A DNA stretch of 64,000 nt from Pedobacter cryoconitis (GTDB lineage Bacteria; Bacteroidota; Bacteroidia; Sphingobacteriales; Sphingobacteriaceae). The notes under the pieces are model-generated. The model had not been told where the DNA came from. It did not search any database and was given only the letters and a program-made list of their open reading frames with translations. This document shows positions 44,864-53,432 of the stretch, one piece after another. Each line of letters begins with the position of its first letter. The first letter of the stretch is position 1. Location: assembly GCF_014207135.1 (NCBI RefSeq), contig NZ_JACHCC010000004.1:1-64000 (forward strand), written 5' to 3'. The position numbers and the translations under genes were made by a program.

Positions 44864-45283
44864 TTATATTACCAAATTTTCATTCGACTTCAGTTTCAGG
44901 GGGTCAATCTGTGCAGCAACCTGTATATCAGACAGTTTATTGAGTCCTGAGATGATATAATTCAGGTCGTCTTTGTCAATATATGCCTGAATAATCATGA
45001 AATAGTCAACTTTATTCATCTCCGGAATTAAAAAACCTTCACTGTTCCGGTTACCGAGAATAAAAAAATCATTATCCCCCTGTTCTGCATAAAAATAATA
45101 CTTGGAAAAAGCCCTGGGAGGCTCGTCGAGATTAAAAAAGACCTCATGATCTTCAACCTTTTCAAAATTTAAATTGAGCCTAGTATTGATCTGATGACAG
45201 AGTACATAATCCTTTAAAGAGGCTGTGATTGCGATTAAGACAAAATCGAGGTCTAATGAAAGTTTTAAATAAGTTTTGTTCAA
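44864..45283 (-). CDS. IPExxxVDY family protein
   Basis: This 139-aa protein contains the family name motif IPEMNKVDY at about residue 90. It is a small cytoplasmic alpha/beta protein found almost only in Bacteroidota. The N-terminus (NKTYLKLSLDLDFVLIAITASLKDYVLCHQIN) and the FYAEQGDNDFFILGNR strand region match the family. It is divergent from acpP, an arrangement often seen in this phylum, so the gene may relate to fatty-acid or membrane synthesis. Function has not been described, as far as I know. Confidence 0.88.
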   Translation of the reverse strand: MNKTYLKLSLDLDFVLIAITASLKDYVLCHQINTRLNLNFEKVEDHEVFFNLDEPPRAFSKYYFYAEQGDNDFFILGNRNSEGFLIPEMNKVDYFMIIQAYIDKDDLNYIISGLNKLSDIQVAAQIDPLKLKSNENLVI

Positions 45284-45383
45284 AGCAGATGAATAAGATA
45301 TATTTTAGGATACGAAATTATAAAACTAATTTTGCTTTATCATTTGAAATAAAAACATTAAAATTGACAGAGAAATAAAAACA

Positions 45384-45414
45384 TTTGAAATGTGTCAGAA
45401 TTTATTTTTCTTTG
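45384..45414 (+). promoter_or_regulatory. Promoter of the acpP-fabF-rnc operon
   Basis: TTTG (45384-45387), exactly 19 bases, then TTTCTTTG (45407-45414), a match at 7 of 8 positions to TAnnTTTG. It lies about 35 bp upstream of acpP and gives a short leader. Confidence 0.65.
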
Positions 45415-45448
45415 CACTGAATTATTTAACCCATTAAATTATAACATT

Positions 45449-45685
45449 ATGTCTGATATTGCTTCAAGAGTTAAGGCTATTATCGTTGAAAAATTAGGTG
45501 TGGATGAGAGCGAGGTTACCCCAGAAGCTTCTTTCACTAATGACCTAGGTGCGGATTCTTTGGATACTGTAGAACTTATCATGGAATTCGAAAAAGAATT
45601 CAATGTAGCGATTCCTGATGATCAAGCTGAGACTATCGGTACAGTTGGTCAAGCAATTGCTTATCTAGAGAAAAACGTAAAGTAG
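45449..45685 (+). CDS. acpP: Acyl carrier protein
   Basis: The 78-aa acidic protein carries the 4'-phosphopantetheine attachment motif [16 protein letters not shown] with Ser37, and helical character throughout. It carries growing acyl chains in fatty-acid synthesis. The start at 45449 ([17 protein letters not shown]) is chosen because the upstream frame to 45392 crosses the promoter. It is followed after 29 bp by fabF and then rnc, the order conserved in many bacteria. Confidence 0.97.
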   Translation: MSDIASRVKAIIVEKLGVDESEVTPEASFTNDLGADSLDTVELIMEFEKEFNVAIPDDQAETIGTVGQAIAYLEKNVK

Positions 45686-45714
45686 AACATACGGCCTCCG
45701 TATAATCCGTATAA

Positions 45715-46968
45715 ATGGAATTAAAAAGAGTAGTAGTTACAGGTCTAGGTGCACTCACTCCAATTGGCAATACTATCCCAGAATTCTGGGATAATTTGTT
45801 AAAAGGGGTGAGTGGCGCTGCGCCTATTACAAGTTTTGACACAGAAAAATTCAAAACGAAATTTGCCTGCGAGCTGAAAAACTTCAATCCTGAAGACTTT
45901 TTAGAAAAAAAAGAGGCACGCAAATTAGATCCTTTTGTACAATACGCAATAGCATCAACAGATGAAGCGGTAAAAGATGCTGGATTTGACTTCTCGCAAA
46001 TTGACACCAATCGTGTTGGCGTTATCTGGGGTACTGGTATTGGTGGTATTAAAACATTTCTGGAAGAAATGAGAAACTATTTTTCGGGCGATGGAACTCC
46101 CCGGATCAACCCGTTTTTTATTCCAAAAATGATTATTGATATCGTTCCAGGCCATATCTCTATAAAATATGGCTTACGCGGCCCTAATTTTGCTACAGTT
46201 TCTGCTTGTGCATCTTCCACTAACGCAATGATCGACGCTTTCAATTACATCCGGCTTAATATGGCTGATGTGATTATCAGTGGTGGCTCTGAAGCGATTA
46301 TTAATGAAGCTGGTATTGGCGGTTTTAACGCAATGCATGCCCTTTCAACAAGGAATGACGATCCTTCAACTGCTTCCAGACCGTTTGATAAAGACAGGGA
46401 TGGATTTGTGGCGGGAGAAGGAGCCGGAACAATTATTCTCGAAGAACTGGAACATGCAAAAGCCCGCGGTGCTAAAATTTATGCCGAATTAGTAGGCGGT
46501 GGAATGAGTGCTGACGCAAACCATATTACTGCCCCTCATCCTCAGGGACTGGGTGCGAAAATGGTGATGACTAATGCCATGAGAGATGCTGGTCTGAGTA
46601 CCGGAGACATTGATTACATTAATGTTCACGGAACATCTACCTCGCTTGGAGACATCAGTGAGACAAAAGCTATTGTTGATTTATTTGGCGAAGATGCCTA
46701 CAAATTGAATATCAGCTCTACAAAATCAATGACTGGTCACCTTTTAGGTGCTGCCGGTGCTGTTGAGGCTATAGCTGCGATTCTTGCTGTTAAAAATGAC
46801 ATCGTTCCTCCGACAATTAATCACTTCACAGATGATCCTGACTTTGATCCTAAATTGAATTTTACTTTTCATACTCCACAAAAACGTTTGGTTCGTGCTG
46901 CATTGAGCAACACATTTGGTTTTGGCGGACATAATGCATCAGTAATTTTCAAAAAATACGAAGAGTAA
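45715..46968 (+). CDS. fabF: 3-oxoacyl-ACP synthase II
   Basis: FabF condenses malonyl-ACP with acyl-ACP in chain elongation. The 417-aa thiolase-fold protein has the full KAS II triad: Cys165 (VSACASSTNAM), His305 (NVHGTSTSLGD) and His342 (SMTGHLLGAAG), with a glycine-rich C-terminus (NTFGFGGHNASVIF). Length is standard. It sits between acpP and rnc. Confidence 0.97.
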   Translation: MELKRVVVTGLGALTPIGNTIPEFWDNLLKGVSGAAPITSFDTEKFKTKFACELKNFNPEDFLEKKEARKLDPFVQYAIASTDEAVKDAGFDFSQIDTNRVGVIWGTGIGGIKTFLEEMRNYFSGDGTPRINPFFIPKMIIDIVPGHISIKYGLRGPNFATVSACASSTNAMIDAFNYIRLNMADVIISGGSEAIINEAGIGGFNAMHALSTRNDDPSTASRPFDKDRDGFVAGEGAGTIILEELEHAKARGAKIYAELVGGGMSADANHITAPHPQGLGAKMVMTNAMRDAGLSTGDIDYINVHGTSTSLGDISETKAIVDLFGEDAYKLNISSTKSMTGHLLGAAGAVEAIAAILAVKNDIVPPTINHFTDDPDFDPKLNFTFHTPQKRLVRAALSNTFGFGGHNASVIFKKYEE

Positions 46969-47000
46969 AACGTCAAGATATATCGATTTTAATCAATTTA

Positions 47001-47729
47001 ATGCCCCTATTTGACCTATATAAACTTTACTTATCTCCTGATAAAGAGTTTATAAAAAAGCTGAAAAATATGTTAGGCTTTGTGCCTGGAAATACCGTTT
47101 TGTATAAAATGGCATTCAGGCACAGGTCTGTGGCTAAGATATTGAAAAATGGGAGCCGCAGCAGCAATGAACGTCTTGAGTTTTTAGGGGATGCTATCCT
47201 GGGCGCTGTTATTGCTGAACTTCTCTTCAAAAATTATCCCTACAAGGAAGAAGGTTTCCTGACTGAAATGCGTTCTAAAATCGTTAACAGGGTCAATCTA
47301 AATCAGCTTGCGAGAAAAATGGGGTTTGATCAGTTAATCGTTTTCGATCAGAAAATGGTTAATATGCAGACTAAACATCATTCTATGCTTGGAGATGCTT
47401 TTGAAGCATTGATCGGGGCAGTATACCTGGACAAAGGATATAATTTCACCAAAGAATTATTGCTTAAACGAATTGTCAAACCCTATATTGACATTCATAC
47501 GCTTGAACAAACAGAAACTAATTTCAAAAGTAAACTGATTGAATGGTGTCAGCGCCATGCCAAAGACATCACTTTCGAGATGATGGAGAACAGCGAGGGT
47601 GATAGTGCCAAACTCTTCACTATACAGGCAATCATTGATGGCGAGAGTTATGGCATCGGCAGGGATTATAATAAGAAAAATGCAGAGAAACAAGCAGCTG
47701 AAAAAGCTTGTGAGGCATTGTCCCTCTAA
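47001..47729 (+). CDS. rnc: Ribonuclease III
   Basis: RNase III cuts double-stranded RNA in rRNA processing and RNA regulation. The 242-aa protein has the signature NERLEFLGDAILGAVIAE (about residue 57), the second acidic helix with HHSMLGDAFEALIGAVYLDKG, and a C-terminal dsRNA-binding domain (about 165-240; NFKSKLIEWCQRH; KKNAEKQAAEKACEAL). It is the third gene of the acpP-fabF-rnc set, 32 bp after fabF. An N-terminal extension of about 20 residues, as in other Bacteroidota, is present. Confidence 0.96.
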   Translation: MPLFDLYKLYLSPDKEFIKKLKNMLGFVPGNTVLYKMAFRHRSVAKILKNGSRSSNERLEFLGDAILGAVIAELLFKNYPYKEEGFLTEMRSKIVNRVNLNQLARKMGFDQLIVFDQKMVNMQTKHHSMLGDAFEALIGAVYLDKGYNFTKELLLKRIVKPYIDIHTLEQTETNFKSKLIEWCQRHAKDITFEMMENSEGDSAKLFTIQAIIDGESYGIGRDYNKKNAEKQAAEKACEALSL

Positions 47730-47730
47730 A

Positions 47731-48450
47731 TTATTTCTTTTTTAAAGTATCCGTATATTGCTTGTAGGAGTCTTTAATGTATTTTACTGCATCATATTCA
47801 GTCCAGTTTTTTGCCTTCTGATAATCAGGACGATAGTTTAACATAAAATTTTCCAGTTCTTTATCTGTCAAACCAGTATTCTTCCGGATCAGTGATTCAT
47901 TGAAATAACCATCTATCTGTGTCTGCTGCAATTCTCTGTTATAATAATTCCCGAATCGCTTTGCATTTTTAGGCGTACGCCCGAATAATTCATATAAAGC
48001 AGTTATAGGGGCAAAAATATAAGAGAGAACCGGTGGTTTCCCCGCATAAAATGATCCTTTATCCCTGTAATCCTGCTTCAGTTCATCCAGTTCGGCCTTC
48101 TTTGACTTGGCCCTGATATTGACTTCATTTAATGTAGTTCCAGTGCCATTATCCAGATAAACAATCAGATCCCTGTTGGATAAAACAATCATCTCTCTGT
48201 CAGAATAGTTTTGTTTATAGATGACCAGTGTGTCTCCAACGGTCGCTTTCACCTGAAAAAGACCAAGGTCATTACTCCCAACAGTAAATTTAGTCCGCAA
48301 ATTGGTAATCTGTGCTGCCGCGATACGGTTTGTCGTCCCTTTCATCATGACTACGCCACTCAACTGGAAATCCTGCTGTGCAAAGACAGCAGCCGCGGAA
48401 GCAAATAAAAGTGTAAAAATGAATAAACTTTTTAGAATTGTTCGGGTCAT
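47731..48450 (-). CDS. Secreted carboxypeptidase-like regulatory domain protein
   Basis: A 239-aa precursor with a signal peptide of about 24 residues (ending AVFAQ). The mature N-terminal half (25-110) is a CarboxypepD_reg-like/DUF4480-type beta sandwich (QLSGVVMMKGTTNRIAAAQITN; SNDLGLFQVKATVGDTLVIYKQNYSDR). The C-terminal half is helical and basic (KAELDELKQDYRDKG; LTDKELENFMLNYRPDYQKAKN). It is probably exposed in the periplasm or on the outer membrane; the function is unknown. It is convergent with rnc, with a one-base gap. Confidence 0.75.
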   Translation of the reverse strand: MTRTILKSLFIFTLLFASAAAVFAQQDFQLSGVVMMKGTTNRIAAAQITNLRTKFTVGSNDLGLFQVKATVGDTLVIYKQNYSDREMIVLSNRDLIVYLDNGTGTTLNEVNIRAKSKKAELDELKQDYRDKGSFYAGKPPVLSYIFAPITALYELFGRTPKNAKRFGNYYNRELQQTQIDGYFNESLIRKNTGLTDKELENFMLNYRPDYQKAKNWTEYDAVKYIKDSYKQYTDTLKKK

Positions 48451-48563
48451 TTGTCAATGGTGTATGTGGTAAATTTAACCAATGTTTATCAATCTGCCAT
48501 ATCAAAAAATATCAAATGACTTTTTAAAGGCTATTCTACCTAATCATTTTTAACAATAAATTA

Positions 48564-48571
48564 TATCTTTG
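48564..48571 (+). promoter_or_regulatory. -7 box of yicC, leaderless candidate
   Basis: TATCTTTG is a full TAnnTTTG match that ends only 3 nt before the yicC ATG. With the usual spacing, transcription would start at or within the start codon. Confidence 0.55.
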
Positions 48572-48574
48572 CAC

Positions 48575-49450
48575 ATGATAAAATCAATGACAGGTTATGG
48601 CCTGGCCTCTACAGATCAGGAAAATACAAAGTTTTCCGTAGAGATAAAATCCCTGAACAGTAAGTTTTTAGAACTCAATCTAAAACTACCCCGGGCTTAT
48701 GCAGATAAAGAACTTTTATTGCGTAATATCTGCAGCAAGGATATTGAGCGTGGAAAAGTGAATGTTTCTATCAATATTGAACGTAGTGAAGAAAACCTTA
48801 AAGGAGCAACAATCAACGGAGCTTTATTAAGTAAGTACTACAAACAACTGGAGGCTATCAACATTGATTTAGGTGCCAATTCAAATAACCTACTTCAGGC
48901 TGTTCTGAATTTTCCTGACGTAATCAGTTACACTGAAGAAACAGTTAATGACGGCGAATGGGATATTTTACAACAAACTTTTAATACTGCCCTTGCTAAT
49001 TTTAATCAGTTCAGAGAAACTGAAGGAGCTGTTTTAAGACAAGACCTCGAGCTTAGGATTACCAATATTCTTGGTTTCTTCGCACAGATTGAAGTTCTTG
49101 CCCCATTGAGAATTCCCCATATCAAAGCAAGATTAAACCAGTTTCTGGAAGAAATTGCCGGAAAAGTTACTGTTGATCAGAACCGTTTAGAACAGGAGTT
49201 AATCTATTATATAGACAAACTTGATATTACGGAAGAAAAAATCCGCCTGAAAAGTCATTGTGATTATTTTACTGAAACGTTAAAAAGTAAAGATGCTAAT
49301 GGCAAAAAACTTGGATTCATTTCTCAGGAAATAGGACGGGAAATAAATACTATGGGTGCAAAAGCAAATGACGCGCAAATACAACAATTAGTTGTAGGTA
49401 TGAAAGAAGAATTAGAAAAGATTAAAGAACAGTTGTTAAACGTTATTTAG
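48575..49450 (+). CDS. yicC: YicC family protein
   Basis: YicC proteins are conserved endoribonuclease-like or RNA-processing factors. This 291-aa protein has the invariant N-terminus MIKSMTGYG, the ARLNQFLEEIAGKVTVDQNRLEQEL region and the C-terminal SKDANGKKLGFISQEIGREINTMGAKAND signature (DUF1732). ATG at 48575 is the start; a TTG at 48569 would fall within the promoter box. It heads a set of yicC, gmk and nadD, the common arrangement. Confidence 0.95.
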   Translation: MIKSMTGYGLASTDQENTKFSVEIKSLNSKFLELNLKLPRAYADKELLLRNICSKDIERGKVNVSINIERSEENLKGATINGALLSKYYKQLEAINIDLGANSNNLLQAVLNFPDVISYTEETVNDGEWDILQQTFNTALANFNQFRETEGAVLRQDLELRITNILGFFAQIEVLAPLRIPHIKARLNQFLEEIAGKVTVDQNRLEQELIYYIDKLDITEEKIRLKSHCDYFTETLKSKDANGKKLGFISQEIGREINTMGAKANDAQIQQLVVGMKEELEKIKEQLLNVI

Positions 49451-49533
49451 TACGTCAGCAAATATTACTCAGTGCTAAACAGCTGCCCGTTACGCAGCGA
49501 ACCAGACACTGAACATAGCAATAGAATACACCA

Positions 49534-50103
49534 ATGATACAAGGCAAACTTATTATATTTTCCGCTCCGTCGGGCGCAGGTAAAACGACAATCGTTAAAC
49601 ATTTACTGGAAAAATTTCCATCGCTGAGTTTTTCCATTTCCGCGACGACAAGAGAATCACGTGGAGATGAGAAACATGAAAATGATTATTATTTTATCTC
49701 TAAGGAAGCCTTTTTACATAAAGTTGCCCACCAGGAATTTGTAGAATTCGAAGAAGTTTACAACGGTACCTTTTATGGCACATTACGTTCAGAAATTGAA
49801 CGGATCTGGAACGAAGGCAAACATGTTATTTTTGATATTGACGTTGAAGGCGGATTACGTCTGAAACGTAAATATGAAAATGATGCATTGGCTATCTTTG
49901 TTCAACCTCCTTCTCTGGAAGTCCTGAAAGAGCGCCTGAGCGGTCGTGGCACTGACAGCGAAGCAAAACTACAGGAAAGATTTATTAAAGCTGAGAAAGA
50001 GCTTAAATACGCTGATAAGTTTGATGTTATTCTGAAGAACTTTGAGTTGGAAACAGCCTGTAAAGAAGCCGAAAAACTGGTAGCTGATTTTTTAAGTAAA
50101 TAA
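49534..50103 (+). CDS. gmk: Guanylate kinase
   Basis: Gmk phosphorylates GMP to GDP. The 189-aa protein has the P-loop FSAPSGAGKTT (residues 11-18), the GMP-binding region SATTRESRGDEKHENDYYFIS and the FEEVYNGTFYGT segment with the downstream LKERLSGRGTDS lid region. Length is typical. It starts 83 bp after yicC and is followed by nadD 16 bp later. Confidence 0.96.
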   Translation: MIQGKLIIFSAPSGAGKTTIVKHLLEKFPSLSFSISATTRESRGDEKHENDYYFISKEAFLHKVAHQEFVEFEEVYNGTFYGTLRSEIERIWNEGKHVIFDIDVEGGLRLKRKYENDALAIFVQPPSLEVLKERLSGRGTDSEAKLQERFIKAEKELKYADKFDVILKNFELETACKEAEKLVADFLSK

Positions 50104-50119
50104 AATTTTAAGGGAAGGA

Positions 50120-50695
50120 ATGGCAAAAACAGGTTTATTTTTTGGTTCTTTCAATCCTATTCATACCGGGCACCTGATTATCGCCAGTTATATGGCCAAT
50201 TTCACGGACCTGGATGAGGTGTGGCTGGTTGTTTCGCCGCAGAATCCATTAAAAAATAAAAAGGGGCTTGGTAATATGTATGACAGACTGGAGATGGCCC
50301 GGTTAGCTACAGAAGCGGCTACGCAACTCAAAGTCAGTGATATCGAATTTAACCTGCCCCAGCCTTCCTATACGATTGATACCCTGGCCTATCTCCGTGA
50401 AAAATATCCGGCTAAAGAATTCGTACTCATTATGGGGGCTGACAATCTGGTCTCCCTTAAAAAATGGAAAAACTACGAAGTACTGCTGAAAGATTATCAC
50501 ATCTATGTTTATCCCAGACCGGGTTCTGACGTGGAAGAATGGCTTAACCATTCTTCGATTACATTTACAGAGACCCCTCAGATGGAGATTTCATCGACTT
50601 TTGTCAGAAAAGCATTAAAAGACAATAAGAATATACAGTTCCTTGTCCCTGAAAATGTAATCGCATTTATGGATAGCAAAAATATGTACCGTTAA
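50120..50695 (+). CDS. nadD: Nicotinate-nucleotide adenylyltransferase
   Basis: NadD adenylates nicotinate mononucleotide in NAD synthesis. The 191-aa nucleotidyltransferase shows FGSFNPIHTGHLIIA (residues 8-22, with the HxGH motif His15/His18), LIMGADNLVSLKKWKN and the MEISSTFVRKALKDNK motif. An adenosine-binding SxxxR pattern is present. It is in one operon with gmk (16 bp apart). Confidence 0.95.
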   Translation: MAKTGLFFGSFNPIHTGHLIIASYMANFTDLDEVWLVVSPQNPLKNKKGLGNMYDRLEMARLATEAATQLKVSDIEFNLPQPSYTIDTLAYLREKYPAKEFVLIMGADNLVSLKKWKNYEVLLKDYHIYVYPRPGSDVEEWLNHSSITFTETPQMEISSTFVRKALKDNKNIQFLVPENVIAFMDSKNMYR

Positions 50696-50696
50696 T

Positions 50697-51404
50697 CTAA
50701 CGGTAGATCAGAAATATCGCAGGTTTTTTGTGGAGATCAATCTTCTCCTGACGCCACTGCCCTATCGACTGTGTCCGGATATACTCATCCTCTCCTGTTA
50801 CGTTACAGGCAATACATAATAAGGTATGGGCTGCAGTATTTTTAATGATATCTTCATATAAATGATTATTTCTGAATGGCGTTTCGATAAACATTTGAGT
50901 TTGTTTATTTTTCTCGGCCAGTTGCTCCAATTCTTTAATTTTCTTGACTCTTTCAACCTTATCAATAGGCAGGTAACCATGAAAAGTAAAACTCTGTCCG
51001 TTAAATCCTGAGGACATCAGAGCCAGTAATAATGAATTCGGACCAACCAACGGAACAACCTTAATCCCACGTTTGTGCGCTTCAGAAACAATTTCAGCTC
51101 CTGGATCAGCAACACCAGGACACCCGGCTTCGCTCATCAAACCAACATCTTTTCCGGTCATCAGTTCTTTGAAATAAGGAACCATAGAATCATTCCGTTT
51201 ATGTTTACCATAATCATGAATGGTCAGCTCGCTCTGTGGGATTTTTATGCCAGCTTCTTTTAAGGATTTTCTGGCCGTCTTCTCATTCTCTACAATATAG
51301 GTATCAATAGCATTAATCGTATCAATCAGATAGGGTGTGAATGACTTCGCAGAGGCATTTTCTGCCAATGGAACGGGAATCAGGAATAGTACACCTTTTT
51401 TCAT
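50697..51404 (-). CDS. SAM-dependent RsmI-like methyltransferase
   Basis: A 235-aa tetrapyrrole-methylase-fold protein. It has the SAM-binding features of RsmI relatives: LFLIPVPLAENASAKS, VENEKTARKSLKEAG, GLMSEAGCPGVADPGAEIVS and VVPLVGPNSLLLALMSSGFNG. RsmI methylates the ribose of C1402 in 16S rRNA; the N-terminus here differs from canonical RsmI (GTPIGNLEDI), so this is probably a paralogue common in Bacteroidota rather than RsmI itself. It is convergent with nadD, one base apart. Confidence 0.8.
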   Translation of the reverse strand: MKKGVLFLIPVPLAENASAKSFTPYLIDTINAIDTYIVENEKTARKSLKEAGIKIPQSELTIHDYGKHKRNDSMVPYFKELMTGKDVGLMSEAGCPGVADPGAEIVSEAHKRGIKVVPLVGPNSLLLALMSSGFNGQSFTFHGYLPIDKVERVKKIKELEQLAEKNKQTQMFIETPFRNNHLYEDIIKNTAAHTLLCIACNVTGEDEYIRTQSIGQWRQEKIDLHKKPAIFLIYR

Positions 51405-51840
51405 TTGTATATATTTTTTTTAGCGGTTATGAAGCCTGACGGAAGCTTATTCTTATTCAGGGAATTATTAAGCAAAGCCAGTCTCCATTGAATCTTATTT
51501 TTTTGGTATAATTTATGTAGTATTACTATGAAATCTGTCTACACCGGTTTAGCAGATATGAAAGCTCTTATAAGTAGTAATGTTATTAAATTTTCATTAT
51601 TTAATCTGCAGATTGCAATAGTTTCGGATTACAAAGGAAAAGAATAAATATCTGGAAAGAGAAAATAAGCCTCTAAATATTACTTTTTAACCGTTTAAGA
51701 ATCATAAATGCCGTTCTCCCTATCATGCAATCTTTAAATGGTGCTATATTACTTGCAACGTTGTGACATAAAACGTTAAACTTATGTTCCGTTTTTCACT
51801 CATAAATATAAGTTAGGTTATATTATAAATACACACACAA
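51405..51840. other. 436-bp AT-rich intergenic region
   Basis: No gene is seen. It separates the divergent methyltransferase and repeat-protein genes. The notable element is AACGTT repeated at 51757-51762 and 51772-51777 (9 bp between copies), which could be an operator. AT-rich sequence before 51841 (TATATTATAAATACAC) may hold the promoter, but no consensus box is clear. Confidence 0.5.
51757..51777. promoter_or_regulatory. Repeated AACGTT site upstream of repeat protein
   Basis: Two copies of the self-complementary AACGTT lie 9 bp apart, about 65 to 85 bp upstream of the start codon at 51841. The spacing, near one and a half helical turns, fits a dimeric regulator but is not diagnostic. 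Confidence 0.35.
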
Positions 51841-53337
51841 ATGAAAAAATTAATCAAATTGCCAGCTGTTCTTCTGGGGCTCATGCTCCTGTTCAGCGGC
51901 CTCACTCAAAAAGTAATGGCACAGGGATATGATGATATATCACTCCAGTCATTTTATGATGAATTATCTCCCTATGGCACCTGGATACAGGACCCACAAT
52001 ATGGGAATGTATGGCGTCCGGATGTAGATCAGGGTGATTTCAGACCCTACTATACTGATGGCCGATGGGTTATGACCGAGTATGGAAATACCTGGGTATC
52101 GGATTATGACTGGGGATGGGCACCATTTCACTATGGCCGCTGGATAACTAACAGCTATAATCAATGGGTATGGATTCCTGATACTGTCTGGGGACCTGCC
52201 TGGGTAAGCTGGAGAAGCGGTGGCGGATATTATGGCTGGGCTCCATTAGGTCCTGGTTTTAGCATTAACATCAATATCGGTGGAGGTGGCGGATATTACA
52301 ATACACCTAATAACTGGTGGAATTTTGTATCACAACGTGATATCTACAGCAATCGTTATCCCCGTTATTCAAGCAGAAACATAACTATCATCAACCGTAC
52401 AACAATTATTAATAATACTTATGGTCGCGGTGGCAGAAATACTTATTACACCGGCCCCAGAGCTGAGGAAATAAGAAGAGCAACAAACAGAGATGTGAGA
52501 GTTTATAACATTTCACGTTCTGAAACCCCTGGAAGAACAAGTATTACGAATAATAACATCAATATCTATAACCCAAGATCTGGCGGAAGATCAGGAAACG
52601 TTAATCCTTCAAGATCAGGAGATGTAAACAACTCCAGATCAGGTAATGTGAATCCTTCAAGATCAGGAGACGTAAACAACTCCAGATCAGGTAATGTGAA
52701 TCCTTCAAGATCAGGAGACGTAAACAACTCCAGATCAGGCAATTTTAATCCTTCAAGGTCAGGAGACGTAAATAACTCCAGATCAGGAAACGTTAATCCT
52801 TCAAGATCAGGAAACACTGTGGTAGGAACTCCATATCAGCCTGGTAGAACAGGTAGTGATGTAAATAACCGTGGAGGACAAAGCCGTCAGGACCAGACAC
52901 AACAGATGCAGCAGCAACGTCAACAGCAGCAACGTCAGCAACAGGATCAGCAGCGTCAGCAGCAAGTACAACAACAACAACGCCAGCAACAGGATCAGCA
53001 GCGTCAGCAGCAAGTGCAACAACAACAACGCCAGCAACAGGATCAGCAGCGTCAGCAGCAAGTGCAACAACAACAACGTCAGCAACAGGATCAGCAGCGT
53101 CAGCAGCAAGTGCAACAACAACGTCAGCAACAGGATCAGCAGCGCCAGCAGCAGCAACGTCAACAACAAATGCAGCAACAGCAACGCCAGCAGCAGGATC
53201 AGCAACGTCAACAACAACAGCGTCAGCAACAGGATCAGCAACGTCAGCAGCAAGAACAACAACGCCAACAGCAGGACAGCAGGTCTTCGGGCGGAGATGC
53301 CCCACAGAGAAGTGATTCAAGAGGAGGCAGAAACTAA
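51841..53337 (+). CDS. Secreted DUF6600-like protein with two tandem-repeat regions
   Basis: The 498-aa precursor has a signal peptide (residues 1-28, ending KVMAQ). A tryptophan-rich domain follows (about 30-180) with repeated YxxWxxxxxY motifs: SPYGTWIQDPQYGNVWRP, RWVMTEYGNTWVSDYDWGWAPFHYGRW and WIPDTVWGPAWVSWRSGGGY. This is the DUF6600-like pattern. Residues 190-245 are Asn/Arg/Thr-rich. Then comes a 16-residue repeat, (GNVNPSRSGDVNNSRS) repeated about 4.5 times, and a Gln/Arg-rich tail (about residues 350-480), itself built from a 16-residue unit (RQQQDQQRQQQVQQQQ). The end is RSDSRGGRN. It is likely secreted or cell-surface. The repeats are probably disordered. It is monocistronic. Confidence 0.8.
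   Translation: MKKLIKLPAVLLGLMLLFSGLTQKVMAQGYDDISLQSFYDELSPYGTWIQDPQYGNVWRPDVDQGDFRPYYTDGRWVMTEYGNTWVSDYDWGWAPFHYGRWITNSYNQWVWIPDTVWGPAWVSWRSGGGYYGWAPLGPGFSININIGGGGGYYNTPNNWWNFVSQRDIYSNRYPRYSSRNITIINRTTIINNTYGRGGRNTYYTGPRAEEIRRATNRDVRVYNISRSETPGRTSITNNNINIYNPRSGGRSGNVNPSRSGDVNNSRSGNVNPSRSGDVNNSRSGNVNPSRSGDVNNSRSGNFNPSRSGDVNNSRSGNVNPSRSGNTVVGTPYQPGRTGSDVNNRGGQSRQDQTQQMQQQRQQQQRQQQDQQRQQQVQQQQRQQQDQQRQQQVQQQQRQQQDQQRQQQVQQQQRQQQDQQRQQQVQQQRQQQDQQRQQQQRQQQMQQQQRQQQDQQRQQQQRQQQDQQRQQQEQQRQQQDSRSSGGDAPQRSDSRGGRN
52594..52812 (+). repeat. 48-bp tandem repeat array, 4.5 copies
   Basis: A 48-bp unit encoding GNVNPSRSGDVNNSRS is repeated four times and followed by a partial copy. Copies are nearly identical in DNA (one unit has NFNP and one A-to-G change in AGATCA), which indicates recent expansion or gene conversion. 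It ends near TCAGGAAACACT (about 52812). Confidence 0.85.
52900..53276 (+). repeat. Gln-rich repeat array, 48-bp period
   Basis: The coding sequence for the Gln/Arg tail repeats a 48-bp unit encoding RQQQDQQRQQQVQQQQ at least three times nearly perfectly (about 52932-53110). Shorter, diverged QQQRQQQDQQR units follow. The period equals that of the array just upstream, although the units are unrelated. The tract is made of CAG/CAA with few other codons. Confidence 0.8.
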
Positions 53338-53354
53338 ATCAATATAAAATAGAG

Positions 53355-53380
53355 ACCGGCTTAATGGCCGGTTTTTATTT
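53355..53380 (+). terminator. Terminator after the repeat protein
   Basis: ACCGGC and GCCGGT with a 6-nt loop are followed by TTTTATTTTATA. It is 18 bp downstream of the stop at 53337. Confidence 0.85.
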
Positions 53381-53393
53381 TATATATTATATT

Positions 53394-53401
53394 TATCTTT
53401 G
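53394..53401 (+). promoter_or_regulatory. -7 promoter box of prfC
   Basis: TATCTTTG, a full match to TAnnTTTG, lies 32 bp upstream of the prfC start. The -33 position would fall in the T-tract of the preceding terminator (TTT at 53372-53374). Confidence 0.55.
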
Positions 53402-53432
53402 CAGCCTCATCAAGCAATACGCTTAACCCTTT

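Noticed and set aside
52594..53276. Possible CRISPR array
   Set aside because: The 48-bp units are contiguous, in frame and coding, with no spacers and no cas genes.
52793..53320. Long Val/Ala/Asp-rich and Leu-rich frames opposite the Gln-rich repeat
   Set aside because: They are shadows of CAG/CAA repeats in other frames; the plus-strand frame has a signal peptide and domain.
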